A stretch of DNA of 64,000 nt from Lepidostoma basale (Eukaryota > Arthropoda > Insecta > Trichoptera > Lepidostomatidae): positions 1,116,001 to 1,180,000 of the forward strand of contig JAHDVF020001468.1 of assembly GCA_022606425.2 (NCBI GenBank), in the 5' to 3' direction. Below, one piece after another: positions 45,531 to 56,264 of this stretch (position 1 is its first letter; the number at the start of each line of letters is the position of its first letter). The notes under the pieces were generated by a model. That model worked only from the letters and a program-made list of their open reading frames with translations, did not search any database and had not been told where the DNA came from. The position numbers and the translations under genes were made by a program.

Positions 45531-46599
45531 TCACCCTTGGCATCCCTCCGTGATCAGACTCGAGTACTTACGCGTATTGTCGTGGTGATCGTAAATGTTA
45601 TGATCAATTCGCACTCACGTGTACGTTAGGATCATCACTCATCGTTAGGATCAAAATGTTATTTGAAATAGGGTGACCAAAATGTGACCCGTGTCATGTT
45701 TTCAATTTTAATCGCAAAGAATGCAATTTCATGTGCTGGACCCACCCCTATTTCAGTTCATATAGTTCATATAATGTATGTACGAGTATAAGCGTCGCTA
45801 TACATAAATTTACATATATTTCATGTCAAATAACTTGTTCCAATAGATACCGCGTTAACATATACAATCTACATGCTAAATAATGTTCAATATTCTCATA
45901 TACACTTAAAACTACACATGTATATAATGTATCAAACAATTAGATAACGTTTGATGTTTATATTACGGGACCCAACATTCTCCGTCCGTGAAACTTGCCT
46001 TGGATAACAAACTATTAAGCCATTGAATTGCCAACCCCCATTCTTATCCAATTACTACAATAAAACTTAATTCCTTCAATAAACTCGTGAGCCAATTAGA
46101 CAGTCAGACCGTCTGCTTTCACCGAGTGTTTTTTGTTGTCTAAAAAAAACTCTTAATTGAAATTGTTTCATTTTAAAGTAGAAGAGTACCCATTTTATAA
46201 TAATATAACAACTACATTTTTTTATATGTTTTTATTATATATAAATGTTACAAAATTATTGCTCTTAAGTTACATTTCAAAAAATATATAATATATTTAA
46301 ACATTTGTTTATTTATTTGCGTTTCTCTTACTCTCCTTATAAAGATAATGTCTTGTAGTCTTAGGAGAGGAGTATCTGGAATGTCACTTAAATTTAATTT
46401 ATGTCAGTGAAGAGTCACAATTCACTACAGTTTGAAGTTTTTGATTGAAAGTTTATTTTTATCGTATGGGACCCGATTTCATGCACTTTAAAAATGTTTA
46501 TATTAACTACTAAAATAACTTGTTAAAAAAAATTATGAATTAAACCACTTTTTAGCCACTTTTAAAAAAATTTACAACTTCGTTATTGTGGCTATGATG
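45531..46599. other. no gene seen
   Basis: AT-rich. Contains tandem-like cgatcgtaaatgttatgatc near 45588 only. Confidence 0.45.
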
Positions 46600-46700
46600 T
46601 AAACTGAGTTTATATCGTTTTCCCGACGAGATAGGTGTAAAAACTTCGAAACACGTCGAGAAAATAAACTACATAGTGAAAAAAACAGTGTTTTAATTTA
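46600..46700 (+). repeat. family B hammerhead-like 3' end
   Basis: gagtttatatcgttttcccg, acttcgaaacacgtcgagaa, aataaactacatagtgaaaa, aaacagtgttttaattta. Same order of modules as 810-920. The 5' catalytic box reads CCCGACGAGA and is not canonical. Confidence 0.5.
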
Positions 46701-46952
46701 TTTGTTTCTTGAACAATGATGTAAAACTCCATATTAAATAATGATTTTGAATGAAAACGTCTGTTTTCTAGAAGTTTTATTACAATTTACATGAATGACA
46801 TATTTCACCTGTCTAAGGCATTATCAAATGTTGTTATCAATTTTATAATGCCGAAATGCATTAAATTTTATAATGCAATTATATAATGGTGAAACATGTC
46901 ATTCACATAAATTATCACAAAAAATTAAACATACGTTTTCGTTCATATAAAT
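46700..46952. repeat. family C inverted-repeat element (longest copy)
   Basis: Left arm: ttgtttcttgaacaatgatg, taaaactccat, gaatgaaaacgtctgttttc, tagaagttttatta, gaatgacatatttcacctg. Right arm: gaaacatgtcattcacataa, aaacatacgttttcgttc. The middle reads cctgtctaaggcattatc, and on the opposite strand tgccttagacagg, then GAAACATGTC in other copies: a hammerhead-like hairpin with a non-canonical first box. Confidence 0.72.
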
Positions 46953-46964
46953 TTGTGTTTTAAT

Positions 46965-47025
46965 TCACCAAAAAACGCTATTATCGAATTTCAATGCTAA
47001 CGCTTTAAGTTTATCAAAAATTGAA
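46965..47025 (+). repeat. family D module
   Basis: gtgttttaattcaccaaaaa, then caatgctaacgctttaagtt, tatcaaaaattg. Directly after the family C element. Confidence 0.55.
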
Positions 47026-47454
47026 AATAATCTATTATAATACCTGATCTATGAATTTAATCACTCTTATTTTGTGTAAATAGTGACAATAACCATCTGT
47101 GCAGTTCTCATCGATTCAGTGGTCATATTTTTCAATATGTACTACAATAGCCGGTCGGCATTTACGATAGTAAATATATTTTGATGCTGAGCAAACAGGA
47201 CCTGCGGAACTGGCGGTGAAAGATGAAATCTCGGGGATCGTTCCCACGGCTCGGCCCGAATTACAATCCTGTTCTCGTATCTCCTGCGGTCCTATTCATA
47301 TTATTTTTTATGAAACTTCTTCGTTTTAAATCATAATTATCGGAGTTTATAGAAAACAGTAATTCTAAATAATTGAATTAAGACAAATTTTAAATCGTTT
47401 TTTATTAAAATCATGTTCATGGGAGGGATTTTAATTTGTTAATTTTATTTAATT

Positions 47455-47792
47455 TCATACAACATTTTGAATGTATACAAATACTTGTAGACAAATATTG
47501 GATTTTACCCATTGCGGATAAATTAATGCTTCCCAATCTTAATGAATGGCGCTAAACTAAAAAAATGTGAAGTGCAGCGCAGCATTCCAGCATATATACA
47601 ATATACATCTTCCAAAAAATTGTCAGACGTGGTGGTCGTAAGGGCGGAATGGGGAATGTTGTTAAACATAAAGCGATCGCTTAACCCAACCAATGGCAGG
47701 TCATAAGTCCTGTAAGCGCCTTGACCACCATATTATGTTCCCAGAAAACAATTTACATCTTCGTCTCTATTGAGATAGGTACAATTAATCCT
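47455..47792. mobile_element. second copy of the 32040 TIR element, inverted
   Basis: Interior agcgatcgcttaacccaacc and the right terminus with attgagataggtacaattaa match 32040-32338 reversed. The left terminus is decayed. The match also extends into flanking DNA (gtagacaaatattggatttt, cccattgcgg), which lies next to the first copy as well, so the full repeat is larger than the TIR element. Confidence 0.75.
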
Positions 47793-47821
47793 TATAAAAA
47801 AATAAAAAAATTCAATTAATG

Positions 47822-47912
47822 ATTTTACTATGTATGTTGCAATATTATTTATGTGAACAATATGTGATTTTACTATTATATATATGTTGCAATATTATTT
47901 ATGTGAACAAAA
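47822..47912 (+). repeat. two-copy tandem repeat
   Basis: gttgcaatattatttatgtg, aaca occurs at 47838 and 47888, each preceded by tgattttacta. Confidence 0.75.
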
Positions 47913-49134
47913 AATATCGGAGTAAAATATAGAGAGTTAGCGAATATTCATAAAAACTTCGATATCCATATGAACAGAACCTCAACACAATACCAATTAT
48001 AACCTCATCATGTACAATATTTTCGGATTTTTTTTTTTAAATTTAATATCGTTACATAGTTGATTTTAAAAAATATTAAGAAATTCAAATATTTTTCTTT
48101 CCTATAATATTTACCAAAATTGGATGCCTTAATCGGGTGGTGATCTATGGAACAGAACATTTGGCTTCTGATCCAGGGGACTTCAAGTCTAGACATGACC
48201 AGAGTGTGTAATAAATTCCAATACCAAAGATATAAATCCATGGTGTTATTATTTAAAAAAAACGTCAATTATGTTTTTGCTTCTAGCGCTTAGATAAGGA
48301 TTTAAGTATAATATATAAATGATCGCGAATGTATTTATTCTTCGAAGTAAATATATTAATGCTAAGAAAAGTAGTGTCTCCTTCAAACTTTGAAACAGAC
48401 TGCCAAGTATTTCAGCGGTAGCTCAAACGCCAAATAAATAGACATTGGAGGGAAACTTTGGTACTTTTGGTAACAACTCGCCGAGAATTTTTGTTGAATC
48501 GTTTCGTAATACAATCCTGGAGATGAGGAGTCGTGGGAGTGGGCACCTACCGGGAAAATCGTCGTGCGGTCCGCGTAATAATCTCACAGCTACCCCCAGA
48601 TTTACCTTTTCAATTCTCTCTATTCTCAACGGGCAGGATAACTTTTTCGTCTGTTAATTTCCTCGTGAAAGGGGTTTCCGATTGTAGGTACATATTATAT
48701 AACTTTACTTATTAACAATTTTCCCGCTACGACTGACTTCTAAATTAATAAATCGTGCGTTTAGGATATCGAGTGTGCTTTATTGATTCTTTGATATTCG
48801 AGGAAAATACTGATATAATCAATAATTGTTATAATGATTTGGTTTGTAAGATATGATCATTTTAAAAGTGACGCGTTATCCGAAATGCGTCGACGAAGAA
48901 TGTTCTCCGTAGCGATGACATAAAGAGTACCGTTAGCTTAACTGTCTAAAAGTTAAGCCTTTTATGAGACTGAACTGAAACATAAACTTATGTAATAAAT
49001 TGATTTCATAGTGAAAAAAAATCAGTAGTGACTTTTTTAATTAATTAAACTACGTTTGTTTATTTACTCGCGAGAAATACATAGTAATATAAGCTTAAAT
49101 TAACTATGTGTCGACAGAAATAAATCCCAATGTG
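47913..49134. other. no gene seen
   Basis: AT-rich. 48440-48640 is a GC-richer patch with ORFs on both strands (86 codons or fewer), not recognised. Confidence 0.45.
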
Positions 49135-49225
49135 GAAAAACAATGTTTTAATTCAATAAAAAAATAATCGCCATTACGGAAATTTCCACAGCGTCAACGC
49201 CTTAAGTTTATCAAAAATTCATAGT
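49135..49225 (+). repeat. family D module (retroelement 3' end?)
   Basis: gtggaaaaacaatgttttaa, then tttccacagcgtcaacgcct, taagtttatcaaaaatt. Shared with 46970-47025, 50020-50105 and 14505-14570. The same module follows the family B hammerhead-like ends. Confidence 0.6.
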
Positions 49226-49579
49226 CACTTTGATACTTAGCTTTGTTTCTTTCCATGTTTACAGTACTAAAACACGTCACTTGTATTTAAATATATAACC
49301 CCATCGGGTTCAAGTAATTACCATCAAAATGACAGTTTGAGAAACCAGACCCTAGCCTGTCTTTTGTTTTCGGATTGATATACCGAGTTAATTAGATTTC
49401 AGGGGTTGTTCATCCACAATGTGGACGGCGAATTCAGGTAGATGGGAACCGCGCGTAGTGTCTACATAAAACTCTGTCAAAGTTGTGGAAGAACATCGAA
49501 TAAACAGAACAAAACCGCACGTGCCCAATAGATTTACTTAAACTGCAAATGTAGTAGTTGCCGCGGAGTCTAATGATTC

Positions 49580-49985
49580 TGTATTCTTCTTCTTATTATT
49601 CTGCTTTATTTAGGACTGTGTCCTGTTATTTCTCGGAGCCTGTTCCTGGGATGCAGATGTCCAACTGTCTCGCCATATTTTAGGTGGTCTTCCTGCAGGT
49701 CGATTTCCTGATGATACTTTATTTGCGGCTATATTTATCACTCTTTCAGCCATGCTCCAGTAGCGTCTTCTCAGTCTTCCCCATCGCACGACATCTTCTA
49801 CATTGCAGATGTTTCTTTTTTCAGAATTTCTTATTCTGTCTCGGACTGTCGTTCCCGCAACGGATCGGAGAGTCTTCATTTCTGTGGTTCTTAGGAGACT
49901 TTTTGTTCTGATGGTGTCAGCTCTCGTTTCTATTCCATATGTCATTATAGGAGGTACGCATGTCTTGTAGATTCGAAATTGATTC
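49580..49985 (-). mobile_element. LINE fragment, GRPPK family
   Basis: The minus strand reads MTYGIETRADTIRTKSLLRT, VRDRIRNSEKRNICNVEDVV, RWGRLRRRYWSMAERV and AGRPPKIWRDSW. It lies just downstream (on +) of other repeat modules. Confidence 0.8.
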
Positions 49986-50019
49986 TGTATTCATTATTTT
50001 AACTAATGGTAATAAATTC

Positions 50020-50105
50020 GAAAGTGGAAAAAACAGTGTTTTAATTCATTAAAAAATCGTTATTATGGACTTCCACAGTGTTAACGCCTAAAGTTTATAT
50101 AAAAT
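50020..50105 (+). repeat. family D module
   Basis: gtggaaaaaacagtgtttta, attcattaaaaaatcgttat, acttccacagtgttaacgcc, taaagtttat. Confidence 0.6.
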
Positions 50106-51179
50106 TGTAAATCTAACTGGCATAGGGAAATAATAATTTCGCATTCTTAAATATTTCTGTATAGACTCCTTCGCTGTCTAAGATTATATCATTGAGTGCG
50201 CCTACGTGACTAGCATACACGAATTGATTAATTTTGAATTGAATAATGAGAAATATTTTTCTAGAGCTTGGGCTACTGTTGTCCACGTTTACAAATGTGT
50301 TTTATCTTTGTGATCTAGTTTGTCCAAATGGTAAATAGCTCTCGACCATCCCACGGGGCCACGGAGAGCGAACTATTTAGGTGTACAATACAATGCTCAA
50401 AAGACACTGACCGCCAAAATAATACGGCCCCGTGGAGCAAGTGACCTTTCCCACAGTCCCAAGTCCGCCGGGCAGTGGTGCTCCTCTTAAGGCGATCCGA
50501 ACACCAGAATTAATTGAAACTATTTCCGGGCGCTTCCAAATGCCATCTCGGGTATCTGTGCATCGGAGTATACGTCTTCGCATTTGGGTAACGAATTGTA
50601 GAATGTTGCGTCAATAGCCCTCCGAGAGATATAATCACTCGTGTGCCATTATAGTAAATGGGAACGTCGAGATTGTTCTATTCTTAAAAGGTTTTTCTGG
50701 TTTCTCTTCTGGCTTTTCAGATAGTTGCTACTCCAGTATACCGTATTTATTATCTTCTCCGAGCATCTTCATCCGAAGCGCTCACTTAGAATTAACACTT
50801 TAAAATATCTGACATTTTAAAGAAAATTACTTATCTAAGAAAGAGTTGTTACGCAGTTTAAGATAAATACGGCCTTTCCCAGCGAATTTCTAGGATACAT
50901 AATTTAACTTAAAAGGACTTTAAAATTTAGTTCATGCAAAATTTACAACTTTTAAAGTTAAATATAAATAGTATTACGCGACCTCTTATAAAACCACGCG
51001 GCGAAAATTTTGTATCCAAATTTGCGAATAGCATTATTAATCAATAAAATCTATTCTACTACCTTTTTAACCTCTCTGCAGAACAATATTTTCCCCATTT
51101 ATGTCATTTCTCAGAACTACTTTTATATATAAAGTTATATCCGTTTTAAAATACTCTTCAGAAATCATTGTAATAACTG
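50106..51179. other. no gene seen
   Basis: GC-richer patch 50350-50600 with mirror ORFs; no known domain. Confidence 0.4.
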
Positions 51180-51540
51180 CTTTTTAAGTTTCAATCCTAC
51201 GGATTGGCTTGCAGCAAAGTCATTTAACATCTTTGGGGGTTCTTAGGACGCCACTTGAGCCTTTTTAATGTGGTCGTTTCCAGTCGCTTTCCACAATATT
51301 GTATACAACAGATTATTTTAGCCCAATTACTGTATGCAATTTTTAGTTATAGATTCTAGTGACATGTGATACGTAGCTAGTCAATGGGCATTTTTTTATT
51401 GTCACGTCAATTCTACCAGACCAAAGACAGCGTGTGAATTTTTTTCTTCACATTATCATCGGCGGGAATCGAGCCCAGGACCTTCAGTTTGGTAGTCATA
51501 GCTGATCCCACTCTGCGACAAAGCCCACATAATAAATTAT
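51180..51540 (-). mobile_element. tRNA-derived SINE, long form
   Basis: On minus, A-box-like tcgcagagtgg (51508-51518), B-box-like GGCTCGATTCCC (51464-51475), the body, and the second module ending ttgctgcaagccaatccgta near 51190. This is the only uninterrupted long form with both ends. Confidence 0.8.
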
Positions 51541-52084
51541 TTATTAAAATTTAGATGGCTTTTTTAACAATTAAGGTTTATGAATAACTAATACGGATAA
51601 CTTGTATTAACCAACGATAGAGGATGTAAGGAATACCTGATAATCCACCGAGAGGAGGCTAAATGTGCGAAATGCTTTATATCCACGAGCTTAAATATTT
51701 GAATACATACCAGGAAGTCAATTTGGAGGGCTTTTAGAATGAATCGGACCCGATTGGCTGATGCCTGATAGTGTGGGTGGCTAATTATGGATGGTATTTT
51801 TGGTGGATCGGACTGCTTGAATCTGTTGTTTCAGAACTTTTTCAGAACTTTTTTATTAGCTATATGCACAATATACACAAACATAAACATTCAACATAAT
51901 GAAACTAAAATAATAATACATTTATCATATTTCTGTAGCATTGTATAATATTTTTTTGCTAAAAAATCATATTTAATGATTGTTTCGCCTTGCTAGGATA
52001 TTATTGATAACGCATATTTGCAAAGCGGCACGCGTCACTACCATAAAATATAATAAACTCCAAAAAAAAAACAGCGTTTCCTTC

Positions 52085-52260
52085 AATGTTAGTTAATTTT
52101 AATGGCGTTTTACATCAATGTTCAAGAAACAATAAATAAAAGTGACAGTGTCAATACCCAACAATAGAATCATTGTAATGAAGTTAGTATGAGACATGTA
52201 AATTAAACAAATGATACATATTTATTGTTTCCTGGAAGTCTATGTAAAACTCCATTTGAA
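52085..52260. repeat. family C arms, rearranged
   Basis: aatggcgttttacatcaatg, ttcaagaaacaataaata, then later ttattgtttcctggaagtct, atgtaaaactccattt. Two arm ends face each other around 100 bp of other sequence. A GTTTCGCC-type core relic lies at 51980. Confidence 0.5.
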
Positions 52261-52344
52261 ATATAGAACTTGACAACAAAAAGCAATTGTTTTCGCCATA
52301 AATTCGTGTATTGTGTGCTTTATTATTATACTCGTATGATTTGG

Positions 52345-53070
52345 AGTAGTGTCTCCTTCAGACAGAAAGTCCTTCGTCGATTTTATTCAGTTTTATTTTA
52401 TTTTAATCGACGTGCGTGCATGGTGCGATGTATGAATGTGGAGGAAGCCCGAGAGGTGTGCCAGGACAGGCCAGTGTGGCGATCCATCCTCTCTGCCTAC
52501 CCCTCCGGGGAAATGGCGTGATGGTTAGTTAGTTAGTTTAGTTAGTTTATTTTATTCCAGAGAGACTATTCCCTAGTGTCTCCTTGAGGCAGAATGTTCG
52601 CCTTCGATAATAATGAGTTTTATTTTGTTCCAGCGTGACTATACCCTAATGTCTCCTTGAGGCAGAAAGTTCGCCTTCGATAATAATGAGTTTTATTTCG
52701 TTTCAGAGTGACAATTCCCTAGTGTTTCCTTGAGGCATGTTCGCCTTCGATAACAATAAGTTTTATTTCGTTTCAGAGCGACTATTTCCTAGTGTTTCCT
52801 TGAGGCAGAAAGTTCGCCTTCGATAGTAATGAGTTTTATTTCGTTTCAGAGCGACTATTCCCTAGTGTCTCCTTGAGGCAGAAAGTTCGCCTTCGATAAT
52901 AATGTTGTTCCAGGGTGACTATTCCCTAGTGACTCTTTGAGACAGAAAGTTCGCCTTCAATATAATGAATTTTATTTTGTTCCAGAGTGACTATTCCCTA
53001 GTGTCTCTTTGAGGCAGAAAGTTCGCCTTCGATAATAATGAGTTTTATTTTGTTTCAGAGTGACTATTCC
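52345..53070 (+). repeat. 73-bp tandem array duplicating the bib splice-acceptor junction
   Basis: Unit consensus runs: agtgactattccctag, tgtctccttgaggcag, aaagttcgccttcgataa, taatgagttttatttt, gtttcag. The AGs of the cag|agtgac junctions end at 52560, 52633, 52706, 52776, 52849, 52913, 52985 and, for the real exon, 53058, so the spacing is 73,73,70,73,64,72,73. The last unit passes into the bib exon after AGTGACTATTCC. The first unit is split by a LINE fragment (52403-52545), and its 5' part at about 52350-52402 is diverged. Each unit contains its own pyrimidine tract, AG and exon-like start. Confidence 0.92.
52403..52545 (+). mobile_element. RTE-like LINE 3' fragment inserted in the tandem array
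   Basis: This is the last ~35 codons of the RTE-like LINE family (RRACMVRCMNVEEAREVCQ then SAYPSGEMA-stop) and its TTAG-repeat tail. It is flanked by an 11-bp target duplication, TTTATTTTATT, at 52392-52402 and 52546-52556. It lies in the pyrimidine tract of one array unit, so the insertion is younger than the array. Confidence 0.85.
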
Positions 53071-53263
53071 TGGCTACCAGGGCAACCTGCAGTCCGGGCT
53101 GGTGACGATCCCTGGCGCCTGGGAACGCTTCGGGCTGGAGTTCATCCTGACCTTCATCGTGGTGCTCACCCACTGCGTGTCCTCGGAGCGGCCCACCACC
53201 GGACCCCGCGCAAGCTCTGCCCTCCCCGTCGGCGCCGCCTACGCCGCCTGCAGCCTGGTTTCG
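53059..53263 (+). CDS. bib: big brain (aquaporin-like) internal exon, MIP helices 4-5 region
   Basis: Internal coding exon of the neurogenic MIP-family protein big brain, a plasma-membrane protein that promotes Notch-dependent lateral inhibition. It opens with one base of a split codon (acceptor tttcag at 53053-53058), then reads VTIPGYQGNLQ. The helix WERFGLEFILTFIVVLTHCV follows, with the Glu that MIP proteins keep in this helix, then ALPVGAAYAACSLVS. It ends in phase 0 at the donor TCG|GTTAGT, which joins exactly to the exon at 59350. The exon is GC-rich against an AT-rich background, as are the next two. The GTG at 53060 is not a start, because the protein needs upstream exons that are not in this window. 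Its acceptor is the last unit of a 73-bp tandem array (52345-53070). The family call is firm; naming it bib rather than another MIP rests on the matching C-terminal exons. Confidence 0.88.
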
Positions 53264-53364
53264 GTTAGTTTCACTTCACACATTTATACAATTATAAAGA
53301 GTGAACATTTTTTCATAAGGCTTTCCAATTACTATATATAATTTGTTATTTAGTTATTACATTG

Positions 53365-53545
53365 TTTCTCATGACATATGTAAGAGGTAGTTGATCTATC
53401 GCCATTTTATTGTTACGCGAATTCTACACCAGACCAAAGACAATGTGACAATCACACTGCCGTCGCCGGTAATCGAACCCGGAATCTTTAATGTGGCAGT
53501 CATAGCTCTTGCCACTCTGCCACTAAGATCGACAATATCATACGA
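53365..53545 (-). mobile_element. tRNA-derived SINE in bib intron
   Basis: On minus, A box tggcagagtggc (53511-53522), B-box-like GGTTCGATTACC, and the body through aaaatggcgatagatcaact. It begins about 100 bp after the donor at 53263. Confidence 0.83.
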
Positions 53546-53934
53546 CGAGTCGTGTGTACTGGTTGTTATTAACTAATTTAGAATTAATATGTTGCTCCAT
53601 TCAGTATATTCGTCATCTTTGATATTATTTTTACAAAGTTATAATGGGAATGTGAAATAAAAATGTGTATCGTAATGAATAAAGAAAGATCAAATTATAT
53701 GAACACGGAATACTCAAAATACGATTTATTTTTCCTATCTATTCATGCAGATATGCATATTACCAAAATCATTTTGATCTTCCTTCCTCTTGACAATGGT
53801 AGTAGTAGACATCTTGCCAAGTTATCTCTGGATTAGCCAACACGTATTGGTTCAGGGTTTCCCAAGTCCTTCAAGACAACTCTTGTCCCGGTGGTAATGC
53901 CTCTGCCCTTAGCTTCTCTTCCATTCATCTGGGC

Positions 53935-54365
53935 TTTCAAATCAAATCAAATCAAATCAGTTTATTTACTCAAAAGACATTACAAACAGCATAAATGTTT
54001 AAGGCATCTATTGAGTACAGGTAAGTTATTATACACATGCAACATAATACCAGGAACGCATTAGTGATGGTTCGACATTAGGAAGATAAGATACTTTTCA
54101 AAGTCAAGAGTATTTGTCCCCTGAACGTACTTTCACTAACACGAAAGACGTCGATCTCCAAGGAGATCGCTTTCAGCAGACTAATTGCTCTTCCCACCGG
54201 TGTCACCAGAGGCAGATTGGTTCTGGCGGCCGGTAGGTAAAACAATCTGTGCTGTCGCTGTCGGAGATATCTATCGGGGACAAAAATTCGAGTGCAGTGG
54301 TGAAGTGGAATTTAGGAAACCATTCCTTAATTTTAATCAATCTTGAGGCTGGAAATTCGTGGTTG
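53935..54365 (-). mobile_element. CR1/L2-like LINE 3' end in bib intron
   Basis: The minus strand carries LPAARTNLPLVTPVGRAISL-like coding relics, then the 3' end module and a pentamer tail (aaatcaaatcaaatcaaatc on + at 53940). The same family is at 23690 and 55975. Confidence 0.75.
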
Positions 54366-54379
54366 AAAAAAAATAATTC

Positions 54380-54680
54380 TAACTAAAGCTAACTAACTAT
54401 CACGCCGTTTTCACGAAGGGATAGGCAGAAAGAATGGACCGCCACACTGTTCTGTCCTGACATACATCATTCACCTCCTCTACACTCATACATCGTGTCA
54501 TGCACACACTTCGAATTCTTAGACTCCTCACGTGACTGACATTTAATATTTGATTGATTTGATCGTGCCAAGTTTTCCTCGGCCTTCCTGTATTTCTAGC
54601 TCCGTTTACGTCATTTACATATACCTTCTGCACCATTCTGTCTCATTTTTTTCCATATGTCTAAACCATCTAAAAATAAT
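54380..54680 (-). mobile_element. RTE-like LINE 3' fragment
   Basis: The minus strand encodes MVQKVYVNDVNGARNTGRPR, QILNVSHVRS and SAYPFVKTA-stop, followed by the tail (ctaactaaagctaactaac on +). 5' truncated in the FGHMER segment. Confidence 0.85.
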
Positions 54681-54784
54681 CATTTTGATATTAGATATTT
54701 TTTCTAAATATTTATCACGCATACAAATAAGTTAGTATGTTGATCCATAAAATATTATGTACCAGTCTACATAAAATATTTTTA

Positions 54785-54860
54785 TATCACGAACATTGAG
54801 GTGAGCTATTCACGAAAACGGCGCTATACAAATTAGCCTAATTATTATTATTATTATAAC
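54785..54860 (+). mobile_element. LINE/SINE 3' module with (TTA)n tail
   Basis: ttgaggtgagctattcacga, aaacggcgctatacaaatta, then (ATT)n at 54841. Confidence 0.55.
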
Positions 54861-55124
54861 ATCACTTCGGATTTAACACGTCACAAAACATAATGTTTGG
54901 TACGTTAAAAAGAAATCTTTTGGCATCGTTTCAAAAAACATTCCATTTGAACCTTCTACGGATTAACAGGGAAGATTTTGAGGTTTAAACCTACACTTTT
55001 AAATGTTTCTCTTTTAAATTTTATTTATTTATCTAATAATTCATTTTAAAAGTGCACCGTTTTATAAAAATTGATTACTCTTTAGGCGCAGTAAGAAAAT
55101 ACTATCGGAAAATAAAATATTCAG

Positions 55125-55590
55125 TAAAATGTATGGAAGCAAAGCATAGAACTGGCAAAAGAAGTATGAAAGTAGAATAAATGCAGTAGAAATTAGATCT
55201 CTTAGACGAATGTGTGGATACTCTGTGTATGATAGAGTGTCGAATGAAAATATAAGAAGTGAATGCGGTGCGAATGATGGTGTTATGAACAAAATAATGA
55301 AAGGATCATTAAGATGGTTTGGACATATGGAAAGAATGAATGAAGAAAGAATGGTAAAAAAGTTATATTTTAACGATGTAAATGGAACCAGAAATAGAGG
55401 AAGACCGAGGAAGACGTGGCACGAACAAATAAATCAAATATTGAATGTCGGCCATGTGAGGAGTCAAAGAAATGTATGAATGTTGAGGAAACGATAGAAA
55501 TACGTCAAGAAAGAAAAGTGTGGCAGTCCATTCTTTCTGCCTACCCCTTCGAGGAGACGGTGTGATGGTTAGTTACATAGTTAGTTAGCT
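55125..55590 (+). mobile_element. RTE-like LINE 3' fragment
   Basis: Starts at the MYGSKAxNWQK codons and contains RRMCGYSVYDRVSNENIRSE intact. It loses frame at SQRN (55470), then ends with the family tail gatggttagttacatagtta. The relation to the 33.6-kb element is close. Confidence 0.87.
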
Positions 55591-55974
55591 TAAAATTTAT
55601 CTGAACAGTATGGTACATCGCAATACACATATAAAGACTAGAAAACTGTTTAAGCTTTAAACATTTAACTAGAAGACACAAGTATGTTCTTCATTTTGAA
55701 GAATTTAATAGATACGTGCGTTCTACATTCTTCTACTTCTCTCTGTCTCTTGTTTCATTTTGTTTCATTAATTTAATTTAATATATCCTAATCATTACAG
55801 AATTATTTTCCAATACAAGATATAATACACAATAATAAGTAATACATAATAAAAAGAGCGAGAAATGTAAGATGCATGACAAATGAATAAAATGAATATT
55901 AATATAATTATAATAAAGATAGTACTTCCCTAGGTGAGCCAAACTACAATATAAAAAAAACGTCAAACTCCGAG

Positions 55975-56215
55975 ATGATACGATTTAGAAAAGATACTGC
56001 TCTACCTACCGACATAATCATTGGCAGGTTAGTTCTGCATAGTGGGAGATAAAACAATCTATGGCCAGGTATCGTGTCAGCTTCCCCTCCCCCCCTGACG
56101 ACTATTATTCGAAAGTAATTGATGACCTTGGGAATGATATCCAGAGTTTCCACTTGCCTTCTCTGAAGGATTGCCTTCCCTTATCCGGTTAAATTCTATT
56201 TTATGGCGCTGGAAA
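55975..56215 (-). mobile_element. CR1/L2-like LINE coding remnant
   Basis: The minus strand reads METLDIIPKVINYFRIIVVR then CRTNLPMIMSVGRAVSFLNR, parallel to the 54165-54330 part of the copy above. No tail. Confidence 0.65.
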
Positions 56216-56264
56216 TTCTCCATTCGTGTACTTTCTATTTGCTATGACATTTGATGGTAATGTG

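Noticed and set aside
48371..48400. Extra copy of the 73-bp unit (gtagtgtctccttc)
   Set aside because: Only about 14 bases match; chance or very decayed.
52545..53058. 73-bp repeats as a CRISPR array
   Set aside because: Units are contiguous with no unique spacers, lie in a eukaryotic intron, and the repeat spans a splice site.
53038..53268. 76-codon ORF across the bib acceptor
   Set aside because: It is out of frame with the MIP sequence and reads through the intron boundary.
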